Below are positions 23,157 through 34,989 of a stretch of 64,000 bases of DNA, one piece after another. Numbering within the stretch: the first letter of the stretch is position 1; the number at the start of each line of letters is the position of its first letter. The DNA comes from Trichobilharzia szidati (Eukaryota; Platyhelminthes; Trematoda; Strigeidida; Schistosomatidae): assembly GCA_944472155.2 (NCBI GenBank), contig OX235273.1, forward strand, positions 83,570,793-83,634,792. The letters are read 5' to 3'. Below the pieces are notes generated by a model that saw nothing but the letters and a program-made list of their open reading frames with translations, was not told the DNA's origin and ran no database searches. The translations under genes were made by a program, and so were the position numbers.

Positions 23157-25955
23157 ATGGTCACAAATCGTATCAAATACAGTAATGAATTCATTAAATG
23201 TTTTAAACCATATGACTTTCATGCATCTAATAAAACTAAGAGAAAACATCATGGTGGTTGGCAACGCGATCTCAAACGGACACCATTATATCGCACAACT
23301 ATTCCTGTTATTGTCAGTTCAAACTGCCGTTCACTTCTCAACAAAATTATGCATCTCCAGTCTCTCTTATCATCTGATACTTATCACAATACTGCGATAG
23401 TCACATTACAAGAAACTTGGCTCCATGATCTTTATGACGACAACCTGGTTTCTCTAAATGGTTTCACATTGTTTAGACAAGATCGAATATGCTCTAGAAA
23501 GAAAAGAGGTGGAGGAGTCGCAACCTTCATTCATTCTCAGTGGTCAACTTCAAATAATGTATGTTTTTCTTTCTCTAGTGACTTTATTGATTGTATTACA
23601 GTCAAATGTCGTCCGAAACACCTATCCAAGTTTAAATACATCTTCATCTCAAACATTTATGTTACTCCTGGATGTTCCGCCTCGGATATATCTCATTTTG
23701 CCGATGAATTCACAGCATTCGCGGTTACACATCTTGAAAACTCTTTATCAGTTGTCACTGGAGATTTCAGTACCTGTGACTGTTCTTTTCTTGAATCATT
23801 AGGTCATGTCAACATTGTCAAATTTCCAACTCGACTTGATAAAACTCTGGATCTAGTATTTACTAATGATGCGGAAATATATGAAGCACGCAGACGTGCT
23901 CCTATAATGAACTCTGATCATTGTATTATTCGGATATCACCCAAGATATATAGCAGATATCACTCTAATATCCTCTCGAATCTCTCCAGGAAAACACAAC
24001 AAAGATGTTACTCACAAGAAAACGTGCTCAAACTAAGATGTATGTTAAATGACACAAACTGGGAACTTTTCACTGAACACACTCTGGATGATACTATTTC
24101 CAATCTGACTGACTATCTTAAATTCTGCCTTGATGTATGCTGTCCTAAACAGATACTTTTCAAAAGTGTAGATCGTTTCTCTTCTCCTCATCTCAAAAAG
24201 CTTCGGAGAGAAAAAGAGAGACTGTACAAGGCTAAGGATAAAGCTGGTCTTAGGAGAATAAACATCCAAATCAAATCCGAAATCAAGAGGTTAAACAATA
24301 TTTATAATCAAAGAATTTTGTCATGTAAAACTCCTGGGAACATGTGGAAGCTTTTCAAAGAAATTACAGGTTGTGGTAAGCATAGTTCTTGTTCTCCCTC
24401 TATTGACGTAAATACTCTTAATAGATCTTTTATCCGCCTTCCCAATGTACCTTCTAGCTTCAATGTAACAAATAACATGACCAGTGACTTTAATAGTTTT
24501 AAAACTTCCGATGTTCTTAAATGTTTAAAATCTCTTAAACCTTCCCAGAGTCTAGGTCCTGATGGTATACCTGCCATTGTCCTAAAGAAATGTGCTGATA
24601 TTTTAAGCAACCCACTTACAAACATTTTTAATACTTCTTTCTCTAATAATGTTGTACCTTCTCTGTGGAAAGATATTAAAATCATCCCTGTACCTAAGTC
24701 AGGCTCTGGTAATAATGCTAAGTTCAGACCTATCGCTATAACCTCTCCTTTTTTGAAACTAATGGAGAAACTATTGTTACTAAAACTTGTTCCCTCCCTA
24801 AGCTTCTCAAACGATCCAAAGCAGTTTGCTTACAAACAGGGTAAAAGTACTTTGGACGCTGCCGCTGTGTTTCATCACAACATTGTATCCTCCTTAGACA
24901 AAGGGGCCAAGTTTGTCCGTTGTACGTTCCTTGACTATACATCTGCTTTCGACTCTGTACCTAGAGGCCTATTGTTAAACAAGCTTAGCCTAGCACAAAC
25001 TGAGCCCTGGGTTATCAACTGGCTACACTCTTACTTCTCTAATAGGATGCAGTACACGGTATATAATGGTGCATCTTCCTCTCCATTGCTTACTGAAGCT
25101 GGAGTTCCTCAGGGTGCTGTTCTTTCTCCGTTTCTCTTTTCCTTCTTCTTACATGATTTACCTCTCTCAGATGAAGTCAACTTCGTCAAATATGCAGATG
25201 ACCTGTCTGTATCGTTTTCCATTAAGTCTCAGTCAGACTGTCTCAAATTAAATAGCTTCCTGTCGGACATCAGTGAGTGGTCCAAACTAAATGGTCTCAT
25301 GCTGAATCCCTCAAAATGCCAGACTGTCGACTTCTGCCTTAGGCATAAACGAGATCTACAAACACTAGTAAGTTCTCATGAAGACTGTTGCATTGAGGGG
25401 ACTGAAATTGAAACTAAGTCTAATGCAAAATACCTCGGTCTAGTTCTATCTTCTGACCTTACTTGGACATCTCATATCCTAATGATTTCTAGGAAAGTGT
25501 TCTGTCTTACCTACTACATTAAGAAACTTAGACAATCCGGAATCACCCAACCTCTACTTTCACAATTTGTCAACTCTTGTATCCTACCTATTCTACTTTA
25601 CTGCTCCCCGTTAGTCTTTCCTGGTCTACTGAAAAAGGACTATTCCATCCTGAGAAGGATGTTGACAGTAGTTAGTAGGACTAGTGGTGTTAATCTCAGT
25701 CAGCCCGTGACTACTTTAGTTGATAGGCATCTGAATGCATGTGAAAAATGGTCTAAAACCATACTCTCAGACCCTCAACACCCCCTCTATTCCCAAATCT
25801 CTCCTTGTATCTCATCAAGTAAAACCAGAAATCAGTATAAAAGAATCTATGCTCGTACAACCAAGTACGGGAACTCAACGATACCATACTTGGCCCGTGT
25901 TCTAAGCGACAGAGACAATGTTAAGCGTGAAACCTGTGACTTGCTTTGTTATTAA
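23157..25955 (+). CDS. ORF2 of the LINE: apurinic-type endonuclease plus reverse transcriptase, 932 aa
   Basis: The N-terminal third is the endonuclease of non-LTR elements: SSNCRSLLNK, LQETWL (about 84-89, catalytic Glu), RGGGVATFI, TGDFSTCD (about 200) and NSDHCIIR (about 254). The reverse transcriptase follows: SLGPDGIPAIVLKK (about 466), FRPIAITS, FLDYTSAFDSVPR, GVPQGAVLSPFLF and the active-site YADD (about 680). The C-terminal LLYCSPLVFPGLLKKDY stretch is typical of CR1/Jockey elements. The role is nicking of target DNA and target-primed reverse transcription. In the endonuclease the normally invariant Asn of GDFN is Ser, which may weaken or abolish nicking; the other key residues look intact. 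The start is the first ATG upstream of the endonuclease domain. Confidence 0.9.
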   Translation: MVTNRIKYSNEFIKCFKPYDFHASNKTKRKHHGGWQRDLKRTPLYRTTIPVIVSSNCRSLLNKIMHLQSLLSSDTYHNTAIVTLQETWLHDLYDDNLVSLNGFTLFRQDRICSRKKRGGGVATFIHSQWSTSNNVCFSFSSDFIDCITVKCRPKHLSKFKYIFISNIYVTPGCSASDISHFADEFTAFAVTHLENSLSVVTGDFSTCDCSFLESLGHVNIVKFPTRLDKTLDLVFTNDAEIYEARRRAPIMNSDHCIIRISPKIYSRYHSNILSNLSRKTQQRCYSQENVLKLRCMLNDTNWELFTEHTLDDTISNLTDYLKFCLDVCCPKQILFKSVDRFSSPHLKKLRREKERLYKAKDKAGLRRINIQIKSEIKRLNNIYNQRILSCKTPGNMWKLFKEITGCGKHSSCSPSIDVNTLNRSFIRLPNVPSSFNVTNNMTSDFNSFKTSDVLKCLKSLKPSQSLGPDGIPAIVLKKCADILSNPLTNIFNTSFSNNVVPSLWKDIKIIPVPKSGSGNNAKFRPIAITSPFLKLMEKLLLLKLVPSLSFSNDPKQFAYKQGKSTLDAAAVFHHNIVSSLDKGAKFVRCTFLDYTSAFDSVPRGLLLNKLSLAQTEPWVINWLHSYFSNRMQYTVYNGASSSPLLTEAGVPQGAVLSPFLFSFFLHDLPLSDEVNFVKYADDLSVSFSIKSQSDCLKLNSFLSDISEWSKLNGLMLNPSKCQTVDFCLRHKRDLQTLVSSHEDCCIEGTEIETKSNAKYLGLVLSSDLTWTSHILMISRKVFCLTYYIKKLRQSGITQPLLSQFVNSCILPILLYCSPLVFPGLLKKDYSILRRMLTVVSRTSGVNLSQPVTTLVDRHLNACEKWSKTILSDPQHPLYSQISPCISSSKTRNQYKRIYARTTKYGNSTIPYLARVLSDRDNVKRETCDLLCY

Positions 25956-26537
25956 CAACATAATTTCATACTCTTTTATTTCTCTCTTATTTCGTATTCT
26001 TTAGTGAACTCTTTCTTCAAACTTACTTAGCTACCTAAAATATTAACATTGGCTTCCTCTTTTGTACTTTACTATATTCCTTCTATTGTGTACCCACTGG
26101 TTCCGACTATATCAGCACTATGAGTATTACAAAATTGTCCTGTCATTAACCATCATGTAATTATTAGTTTTGTGGTTGTTTTTCTTATTTTCTATACTTT
26201 TCGGCAATATTAAACTGACAATCATTGTTTGTGAACGCCATAGTCACCACCTCAAAAAATTTTGTATTATTCAGGATTACTCACACTACCACCACAAACA
26301 CTGAATTAGACCTTGGTAGACTTTGGTACTTTTTCGCATTCATAATTATTTTGTGTTTATCCTGTTTTTTTGTTTTTGCTGTTGGTGTCTTCAGATTTAT
26401 TTTTTTTATTTGTTTAATACTTATTTTAAATGTCGGTAAAATTAGATGCAAATATTGTAGATATGTGCTGAAAATTCCACACTGTACCACTAGTACTGTT
26501 TCTGGAATAAAGCAAATTATTATTATTATTATTTAGT

Positions 26538-26546
26538 CTCACCGTT
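26538..26546. repeat. Right copy of the 9-bp target-site duplication
   Basis: CTCACCGTT two to three bases after the (ATT)n tail; it matches 22659-22667. Confidence 0.6.
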
Positions 26547-28890
26547 AAAAAGATTGTGCTGCTTATTTCCAGCAATCAAATTCATACACATCACTTCACG
26601 TTGATACGTCACACTTATTTTTGCCATCCAGAAATCTTCTATCCCTCCCATTTCATAAAAGTCTCTTCGTATTTTGTTGGTGAAGTGGAAAGACAAAATG
26701 ACCAAATTATTCATTTTGCAGTTTGGGACGAATTCTGATCATCCTTCGTCTAAAACTAAACTTAATATATCTCGACTTTATTTGCTGGACTTCCTGAAAT
26801 CCTTCACGATCCACTACTTGACTCCGGCAGTTTACATCGGTAGATTTTCAAATGCCTCATTTCCTGTCCTTAAGGCACTGTCAATCACCCATCACTCTAT
26901 TTCAGAAATTCCTAAGAACCGTATGTCACATTTTTCCCTAAGTTTCGACATACGAATTCAATGCAGTATTTGTAAAAGATTTGATAAATTAAGGTTTGAT
27001 CATCAAGTGCAAATAATTTGATATCGTTCAGTAATCGAAACGGTACAAGTAATTTTTTCACATTTGTTTACAATATATCTGGGTACAAATATGACACAGT
27101 ACCCGTCCTGATTAATCAATACTGAAACGGTGTATGTCAATAATGCCATCTCCAGTTGGTTTCCATACCCACACTCATTGGAGTCACATAACATTTCAAA
27201 TTGTTTTGTTCAGAATATAGTCATACTACTTTTGACCCACTTAACTCTAATGTAAGTGATCTGTTTTTGCCCTAAGGAAAACCGCTCATTGCCTGAGTGT
27301 CATTGTTCATTGGGTTGGAACGCTTGAAGGGCCGCCTAAATCATGTACCATTCAATTAACCAAGTTTATATTGCATAGAAGTATTTACCTTATTCATACG
27401 TCGGAGATGGTTTCCTGATTGCCTAATAGTAAACTATGGGGAAATTACAACAACTTATTTCCCACTGCAAACTCACCGACTCAAGTAGAAAGAGAACACT
27501 GCATCCATCTTCTTGTTTTCAGCGAACATGTTTGGAACTACAGGAATATTCCCATATGGTGATATGTTTCGGCATGACATGCCAATTATTCCATCATATT
27601 GGTTGGTGAGGAAGTCAGAATTAAATATATTTGTCACTTGAGCAAATGCTTGTTGATGAATAACCAAAGAATTTATCTAAGGAGAGGTTTGATTTGGAAA
27701 CACAAGTACCTGAATAGTGTCCATACTCCAAAACCCATAATAATTACTGTCCATATAGTAGACCTCAAAATTTGTACCATTTGGCTGATAAGTGGATGAT
27801 TTTGAGCTATCATAAAACCGAAGAACCCAACACAGAGCATCAAGAGGCCAACAGTTTCTTGAAGGAAACCATGTATCAGTTGATCCAGTGTCGAATAAGA
27901 CACGCAGTTTTTGAGGCGGAGTTCCCACCATCACTTCACCATAATACTGAAACTGAAAGATAATCACCTGTTAGTAATTTAATTGCCGACATAGTTTTAA
28001 AGCAGAGAAGATTTGTTAAACGTTTCACCTGTATCAATTGTTGTTGTAGAATGCTGTGAATGAACATTTCTGTGTGCTGAATATACGGTCTCCGTGCTGA
28101 AGAAAACCACAGCTCAATGCACCTATTTGCTTCTGATTATTATACACAGCATGCGCATTTATGCAGGTGAATCTTCATAAAATCAGTGTTGGTAACAATA
28201 GTTGAAATTTATTTCATTCAGGCATTCAAACACAAAGTGTGATCTCATATTTTAACTTCACAACATGAAGCAAACAAAATAAAATTACAAGAGATTGGTT
28301 GTTGAACAAAGAATATTCTTTCCAATAAATTCATCATTAGTTTGTTAGACTGTCAAGGTAATTGCAAACGACTTTTGGAATTCTGATCTAAATGATTCTA
28401 TGTTACCCTCTGTAAAGCAACTATTTTGTCAGTAGCAATCATTTTCTCACTACTATGGATATACAACTGCCGAACCTGATGATGAAGTTATTGAAAAGAA
28501 CATTCTTTGTTCCGCAATCAGTCTTTTCAAATTTCGAATGGCAAACTTCATCAATTAAAATAAAATTAAATGATCAATCCAGGTTACCTACATTTTCGTA
28601 ATTCTTCAGTTGTTCGGCTACAGGTGTGTTGTCATCTTTCCATAAATTCATCCATAAGTTTTGTAATGATTTTTGAAATATTTTCAAATAGCTTAATACA
28701 GAGTCAGCCTTGCTTACTGGATGGAGCTGAACTCTAACACTCTCAGCATTCAGATGGTGCAGGCAAATTACATATATGATTGAAATCATTTCGATGACTT
28801 CAACGCACTCCATTCATTCATTTTATTTATCTCAGTTTTATCCTATTCGCACATTGCTCTGTCGACGCTTATGTGCACACCAAATTGACA

Positions 28891-28913
28891 TTATATATAT
28901 ATATATATATATA
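28891..28913. repeat. TA microsatellite
   Basis: Eleven TA units about 100 bp upstream of the exon 1 start of protease locus D, in the region where the other paralogues have their promoter block. That block is not recognisable here. Confidence 0.9.
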
Positions 28914-29950
28914 CGAAGACATGAAATGATTGGCGACATCTAATGCAACATTTTTGTGTTTATATTTATATTGTGAAATACATGAGAGATTTCGTACAAT
29001 TATATTCACGAGCTAGTCCCGACTGATAACTGAAAGCTTCTTCAAAAGAGGGGAACGTGAGGCTTCTGCACAACGTCTACGTCATACTCAATTTTCTGCC
29101 ACCACTGTTGCTCTAAATCATATCAAGTTACTGACGGAACATTTTTCCTTCATCAGTTAATATTACTGCATAATATATAACACTGTGTGATTTATCAAAA
29201 AAACTTCTTTTTTCAGTTTGTTTAAATCTAATAAATTATGACCTCTAATGAAATTAGTCACCCTGGCTAGTATTTTAAAAGTGAACGACCTACTGATTCT
29301 CAAGTTTCTACTAAACTTGAGAAAAAGCCTAATCGTGGGTGAAAGCCTATCACAATATACGTGATAACTGTGTCTGAGTTCTGTCCTTAAGCGGCAAAAT
29401 GTACTCCTGAAGATTTTAGAATTGTCATTCAACCAAATGTGATGCATTTCACGAAGGAGACAAAGAACACATATTATATGTGATCGGTTTTCTGTTCAGG
29501 TCGGATAGCACTGTGTCACACGATCCACTGTCAATTAATATTTCATCTGAAAATTCTGAAGAAGGGGAAAATATCACAGAATAAACCCTAGAGGAAATCC
29601 TGTACATTATATAAACAATGTGCAGAAGAAAGCTACTATTATTATTACTACTAAAATAATTGCATACTTTCCTTCGTTTCTATGCGCATTCTGATTACTA
29701 CTCATTCATTGAATTATTATTCACCTCATTAAGTAACTCCGAGACACTTATTCAACTCTTCTTATGCATTGAATAATATCCACACCTATCATGAAGACAA
29801 CTTATCGCTTTCCTTACCACCCTCTCTCAGAAAAAAATGTAAATAATTGTGACTGTATAGCTAGAGAGACTGAATTTACTGAAAAGAGACTCTTCGCTGA
29901 ACTACACGTTTTGCTTGTATTATTTTGCATTAGTAGTACACAGTAAACGA
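28914..29950. other. No gene recognised
   Basis: Short AT-rich frames only. 29480-29640 is loosely similar to 34860-35040 (CAGCACTGTGTCACA and ATTATTATTA landmarks), suggesting an old repeat pair. Confidence 0.4.
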
Positions 29951-29954
29951 AATA

Positions 29955-30830
29955 TCCAAATCTGAACAGAGTGTTCATCTCATTTCATATTTCACGATAA
30001 AAATTACTTTGAAGTGTAAATTTATTTGACTTGACTATGTCCCTAGTATAGTAGAGATCATACCACATGTGAATTACAAGTTATAACATGAACAAAAAAT
30101 AATTCTTTTCAAAATTTCAAGTATTTCGAACTTTGCAATAAATTGTTGAACAATTCATTGAAACTTTATTTCATCTCTGACTTTTTTCAATGCAGTTTGT
30201 GAAGGATCGTGTGTATCACAAGTTGTACACTTACACATTAACACATTATAGAATCAAAACAGTAATTCTGTATATTATATTAGAATAGCGCTATTGTGAT
30301 CCGAAGTCCATCTTGAAAAGTTTAATGTAATGTAATTTGCTAACACTGCCACATTAATGGATAACACACTGAAAAAATAAATCTGTATATTATTTAGAAT
30401 CGCGTTACTAGAAGACGAAGTTCATGTTGAAAAATGTGGTGTGTTTGTAAGTCACATCGTATAATTTGTTATCACAACTGTGTGTCGTTACATTTACATG
30501 AAAATGTACTGTCGAAAGACTGAGCAAGATAATAATTAAATGAGGTAATAATACTGATTAGTGTATGGTGGATGAGAATTCACACTAATCTTAATCATGT
30601 AATCAGCGAAGATACATCATAGTAGATAACCATTTCACAGGTTTTCGAAGTGGCCGTGGTTCAGCACTAATGGATGTCATACATTAATGGCACTCAGATG
30701 AAAATATTTTTCAACTTTATATCACAAGAAATTTCAGTAAATCGTGGAACTGTTTTGCATCATCTTGTGTATTCCGAAACGTTGTTTGATAAGTAGCTGT
30801 TAGAAATGATTACTGAAAATGACTGCGTGG
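29955..30830 (+). repeat. Interspersed repeat family C, copy 2
   Basis: Collinear with the reverse complement of 15640-16440 and with 39835-40650, over roughly 800 bp. No reading frame is conserved between the copies. Confidence 0.75.
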
Positions 30831-31339
30831 AGGGAGGAATATCATACACTACACGAACATGTTAGGTGTATACACAGAGTTTTGAAGAGGGAGTCAGCAG
30901 TTCAGCAGATGAAATGAAAAAAGATCACTCGCCCAACCGTTATCAATTAGAGTAATTTATAGATTTGCCAAGAAACACTGAATGGTTAGCTATTAAACAG
31001 TGAAAATCAAACTTGTTTATTCAGTTCGAAACTGTTGCCATTCCTTCTCTAGCATTGTAGAAATATCATTCTATCCTTTTCCTCGTATTTTATTTATATC
31101 TGATTCGACATTTCATATCCCCCAAGGTTTCTCTCCACTCATACTCTTCAAAGCATTATATGACTTCTACTTATCTTGTATCAGTCAATTAACCTTGTTT
31201 AAGTTATATAAAGGTCGCATAATATGTCCATGTAATTTTAAACTTGTCTTTTATATCCAACATGTTTTACCAATACCCTACTCATGTTTTTCATTAAGCC
31301 ACAAGTTTACTAACACTTGTAATTATTTGAATTATGCAC

Positions 31340-31530
31340 CTTGTGTGCGTCGGTGGCACAGTGGTTAGGACTCTCGCCGACCATGCATATGGTCCGGGGT
31401 TCGATCCCCTGCCGACGCACACCCGATATCTATGGTCGGCCTGCAAAATTTGGGCTACCGATATCCATGCTGAAAATTCCACACTTGTACTGAAAATACT
31501 GTGTGGCATCAAGCTGAACGAAAAAATAAA
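31340..31530 (+). mobile_element. tRNA-derived SINE, copy 1
   Basis: TGGCACAGTGG at 31354-31364 is a box A and GGTTCGATCCC at 31398-31408 a box B, spaced as in a tRNA gene; together they form an internal RNA polymerase III promoter. The tail contains TGCTGAAAATTCCACAC (from 31468) and ends in A-rich sequence. A second copy lies at 55425-55600 (-). The tail matches the 3' end of the LINE at 22668-26537, as expected for a SINE mobilised by that LINE family. Confidence 0.85.
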
Positions 31531-31559
31531 GAAAATAATAAAAAAATACGATATAATTT

Positions 31560-33690
31560 CAGGTTAATCAGTTAAGGAATATGAATAGTTTCTATATCCG
31601 TACTAAAATCATTCTGATACTATTGTAGTAAAAAGGAATAAGGTTTCAAGAACAGAAATATATTACCAATAATCTAGGTGATATTATTATTATTTCTATT
31701 CGACTTCCCTGGTATTGGTGTCAGTCAATCAGTAGCTGATGAGAAGGTTGCGCATCACAGTCTGCTCCAGCAACGCCCATCATAACAACTTCAGAATGTT
31801 TTCAGGTCACCTGCCTTCGTTTCTTGTCGTCCGTATTCATTGAGTGCAATTTTTCACTTTTCACAGAAAATGCTTGGGCAAATGCTACCATCATACGCGA
31901 AATTTATAACTATCGTTTCTTTGTACATTAATGGAATTGGTTTGTTGGTGAGCTGTTGTAAGAGTTTCTATGATGAGACTACAATAAGTGTTATCAGTGT
32001 GTAAAATAGTTTTGCTATTCACCTAATAATAACTGAAATGAAGCTTGTTGATTGTGATTTTCTGTGACTCACTTTCAAAAATTCGCCTTACTAACTCAAC
32101 ATGCATCCAGTTGCCACTCTGCACTTTTGACTGAAAATGTTCCTTATTGGACGTATTTGCATATACACCGTAAAACGAAGTAGCCATTCATATAGGATTT
32201 CAATCGATACACCAGCATACATATTTTTCCTAGTAGTGACTTACAGATGGAGCCAATTGTCCGAGATTTGTATCCGTAAGCGTATAGGAAAGTAACTAAA
32301 ACTGCAACCACATCCTGATATGTTCTTCTCACTTGATTCTATGAATTCGAACCTTACTCCCAAACTAAATATGTTCACACCAAGTTCACGTTTGATAGGT
32401 TGAAAACAAAATGAAAAACCGTACCTTTCTGTTTTCCACTGGTTGGAAATACCAAAACGTTTATGTGAATGAACTTCCGAACCATATTTTATGACTTTGT
32501 GATGCAGAAGTCTGAATGTGTTTGTTAGACAATTCATGACATAATTTCATGTTGGCGTAAACTAGTTTAATATTGGAGAAAATGTCCCTCGAAACTTTAA
32601 ATTATTTCATAATGCATAAATCGTATTTGGTATCGTGTGTATGATTGAGATGGACGCATAGATGTTTTAAGAAAATCCGTCAGCAGCCTTTTCAATGACT
32701 CTTACAAGTGGAGAATGTTTACCATAATTAACAATTTTTCATTTATCCTCAGGCTTAAGTTTTCATTGGTGTAACATTCGATATCCACCTCGAAATGCCT
32801 GCCGGTTGGAGTACGCACAAAAGTCACATTTAGCATTCCCAATATCCAGAAAGCTGCTTCGTGGTATCACCCCAAGAATGATTTCACAACTATATTGTTG
32901 AATATTCAAATTTCTTCAAAGGGGGATTAGTGGAGTTCCAAATAATTCTTCGTAAAGATATGAAGACATGGATCTATAATAACTTGTTTATTGAATATAT
33001 CATACGGTGAAACAACATTATTTACTGAATGACGATTCAAACTCAATATATTGTTCGTGGTCATATCTATTGCAGCTACACAACTTCGAATATTGGTTGA
33101 TACATTTATCCTTCATCCTCCTCATTTGTTGTGGAAGTAGTAAACTTTTTCAGATGTATGAAAGAGGTGTTCAATCATTTCCACTGCATGTATTTCAGTT
33201 GCTTTGATAAATACACCCCAAGCTTTCAATTTATCCCTCCACATTTTGATATTAGGTCTTTTATTTCCTGCGTAATCCCATCCTGTTTTGTGGCTGTGTG
33301 TAACCGCATACAGGGATATAGCTGAACTATATATTAGATTTCTTATCAACATTAAGCTAGGTCTTTTGGCTCCACCACTGTGACTGACTCAATCCTATCA
33401 CTCCAGCCCATGCATTTGACGTCACAATTCTTTTAAGGTTTTACATAAACTAAATTATTTTCTTTACACAGAGGAGAAATGTTTCTTTTCCATTTTGTAT
33501 TTTTGTCTGTCTCTGGGTTATTTCATTGTAATTGTGCCCAAGCATATATTACCTACTCTTTCCCATATATTGGAGCCTTACACAAGTGAAAGCGCATTTC
33601 CTCTTGCACTGTATACAACCATAAGCAGTTATATCCAACCTATTTATTTTAGCATCTCTTAGATAACTTGGATAACTCACGAACAAATGT
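31560..33690. other. Gene-free; several repeat pieces
   Basis: 32320-32470 matches the reverse complement of 62210-62350 (TTTGATAGGTTGAAAA, ATGAAAAACCGTA). 32740-32900 resembles 43095-43260 (GCTTAAGTTTTCAT, GATATCCACYTC). 32950-33360 is copy 2 of the repeat at 14420-14810, in the opposite orientation. No gene seen. Confidence 0.5.
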
Positions 33691-33719
33691 ATGCCGATGT
33701 CTCAAACATGTTCCTCTTT

Positions 33720-34290
33720 TTGATCACTGCACGTCTAATTTCAATAGAACTGTCCATACTTCTCCACCCAGATTCAGGGACCAAAAGGAGCCATCCACGA
33801 TGCCAATCTGCTAAACTTTTCACACTTTCCACCCTCAAAGATCATGTCATCTACATTTTTACAGTCTAGCAGAGAAAACTACTTCACACAACACACTCTC
33901 TTCCAAAAGTAGACGAATGCCATACATACCTAAGTTTGGTGAATCCACTCTCTACTCTATCGTGTGACACCACCTCACATCTGACTGTAGTGAAACTCAT
34001 ACCTAAAGTTCTCATATTTGCACTCAGTGTGTCTAGAAGACTGCAATTGTTCGCATCCTAATTAAAACAGGCTATATTATCTGTGTATTCTAGAGCAAAT
34101 GGAATTTCTCCTGATTACCGTCGTCAGTGCATTTATGACTAATCATTGTAATATTATTAACAATAATGGCTACAAAGGACATCCATGGACGCTAACATAG
34201 TAGTTATCAGGTCGCCAGGTGATGCCTTCACCTCTGGTTATGCTCTAAATTAATGCCAGCCAGAGACAATGTTTAGCTGAACATGATTGT
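33720..34290 (-). pseudogene. Decayed LINE reverse transcriptase segment
   Basis: The minus strand reads LEYTDNIACFN-stop-DANNCSLLDTLSANMRTLGMSFTTVRCEVV. This fits the LEYADDI...L..LS......GM.F...KC motif around the reverse transcriptase active site of another schistosome LINE family. The YADD Asp pair is altered (YTDN) and stop codons are present. A relic, different from the CR1/Jockey-like and RTE-like copies. Confidence 0.5.
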
Positions 34291-34989
34291 GGGAGATAGT
34301 CACTAATTTATTTATTTCGTGGGAAAATGAAGATATCCGCGATATGCATTCATGTAAAGCATATCAACCCTGGTTGAAAGATGTACTTAGACGCAAATAG
34401 ACCACATTTGGTGTGTTTCTGAGAAATAATTTATACATCTCTTGAAAGACCTAATCTTTAACATCTCCTGAAATGCAATCAATGATTTCGAATTGGTGGA
34501 TTTCAGAAATGCATCAGTGATTTGCAAGATGTTTCGTCATCCTCGCATACTTTACTGCAGAGATGGATGGCAGCATTACACCAACAATGTACAGGGACTA
34601 TTCAAATAATCTTTTGAAATCAGTGGAGTAAATCTTACAGATTTAGAATGTTAGAAAATTGAGATTTATTTGAATGTGTGAACAGCGAATTGTTTGCATT
34701 GCTGAACTACCTGAACTTTCATCCCACATAATTCATACAGTTTTCTATATTTCTCCTTAATTCAACCATTCAATTATGTCCCTGAGCTTCCGAATGCATT
34801 CACGCACAATTACAATTGGCTTTCAATCTACTCCTAAGTATCTTCCGGTGACGAAGGCAAAATACCATGAGGGATTATTTTATTATTCAGATCGACCAGC
34901 ACTGTGTCACATGCTGTACCTTAGATTGCTATTTTGCTGGAAGATGTTGCACGAAGAGGAAACATTACGCGATAGACTATGCTACATAT

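Larger units (their letters stand above)
22668..26537 (+). mobile_element. CR1/Jockey-like non-LTR retrotransposon, apparently full length
   Basis: About 3.9 kb inserted antisense to protease locus D. It has a roughly 490-nt 5' region with a hammerhead-like motif, one uninterrupted ORF2 (23157-25955), a roughly 560-nt 3' UTR, AATAAA and an (ATT)n tail at 26515-26535. No separate ORF1 was recognised, so either it lacks one or the copy is 5'-truncated. CTCACCGTT flanks it on both sides. The open ORF suggests a fairly recent insertion. Confidence 0.8.
20064..28789 (-). pseudogene. Cathepsin D-like protease locus D, LINE-disrupted
   Basis: Minus-strand exons 1 (28592-28789), 2 (27710-27952) and 3 (27477-27676) are in frame with intact splice sites and the same lengths (198, 243, 200 nt) as genes A and B; exon 2 has DTGSTDTW and flap YYMDS. 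Exon 4 (26794 to about 26913) is recognisable by FENLP and a following Trp, but it has in-frame TAA and TAG and its donor reads GA instead of GT. Exon 5 is split: about 26548-26705 and 22442-22658 flank an inserted LINE, the DTGT motif is gone and the frame is broken. Exon 6 (20064-20225) is again clean: NLWILGDVFMGKVYTVFDF and a stop at 162 nt. The locus cannot make a full protease. A 5' transcript coding for the N-terminal lobe is possible. Confidence 0.85.

Noticed and set aside
24045..24942. Minus-strand frames inside the LINE
   Set aside because: Antisense shadows of ORF2 with no domain.
31354..31408. A genuine tRNA gene
   Set aside because: Box A and box B are present, but the flanks do not form a full cloverleaf, and the unit has a SINE tail and a second copy at 55425-55600.
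31736..31760. CTGATGAG as another hammerhead
   Set aside because: No CCCAAAT-type stem II and no GAAAC follow within a plausible distance.
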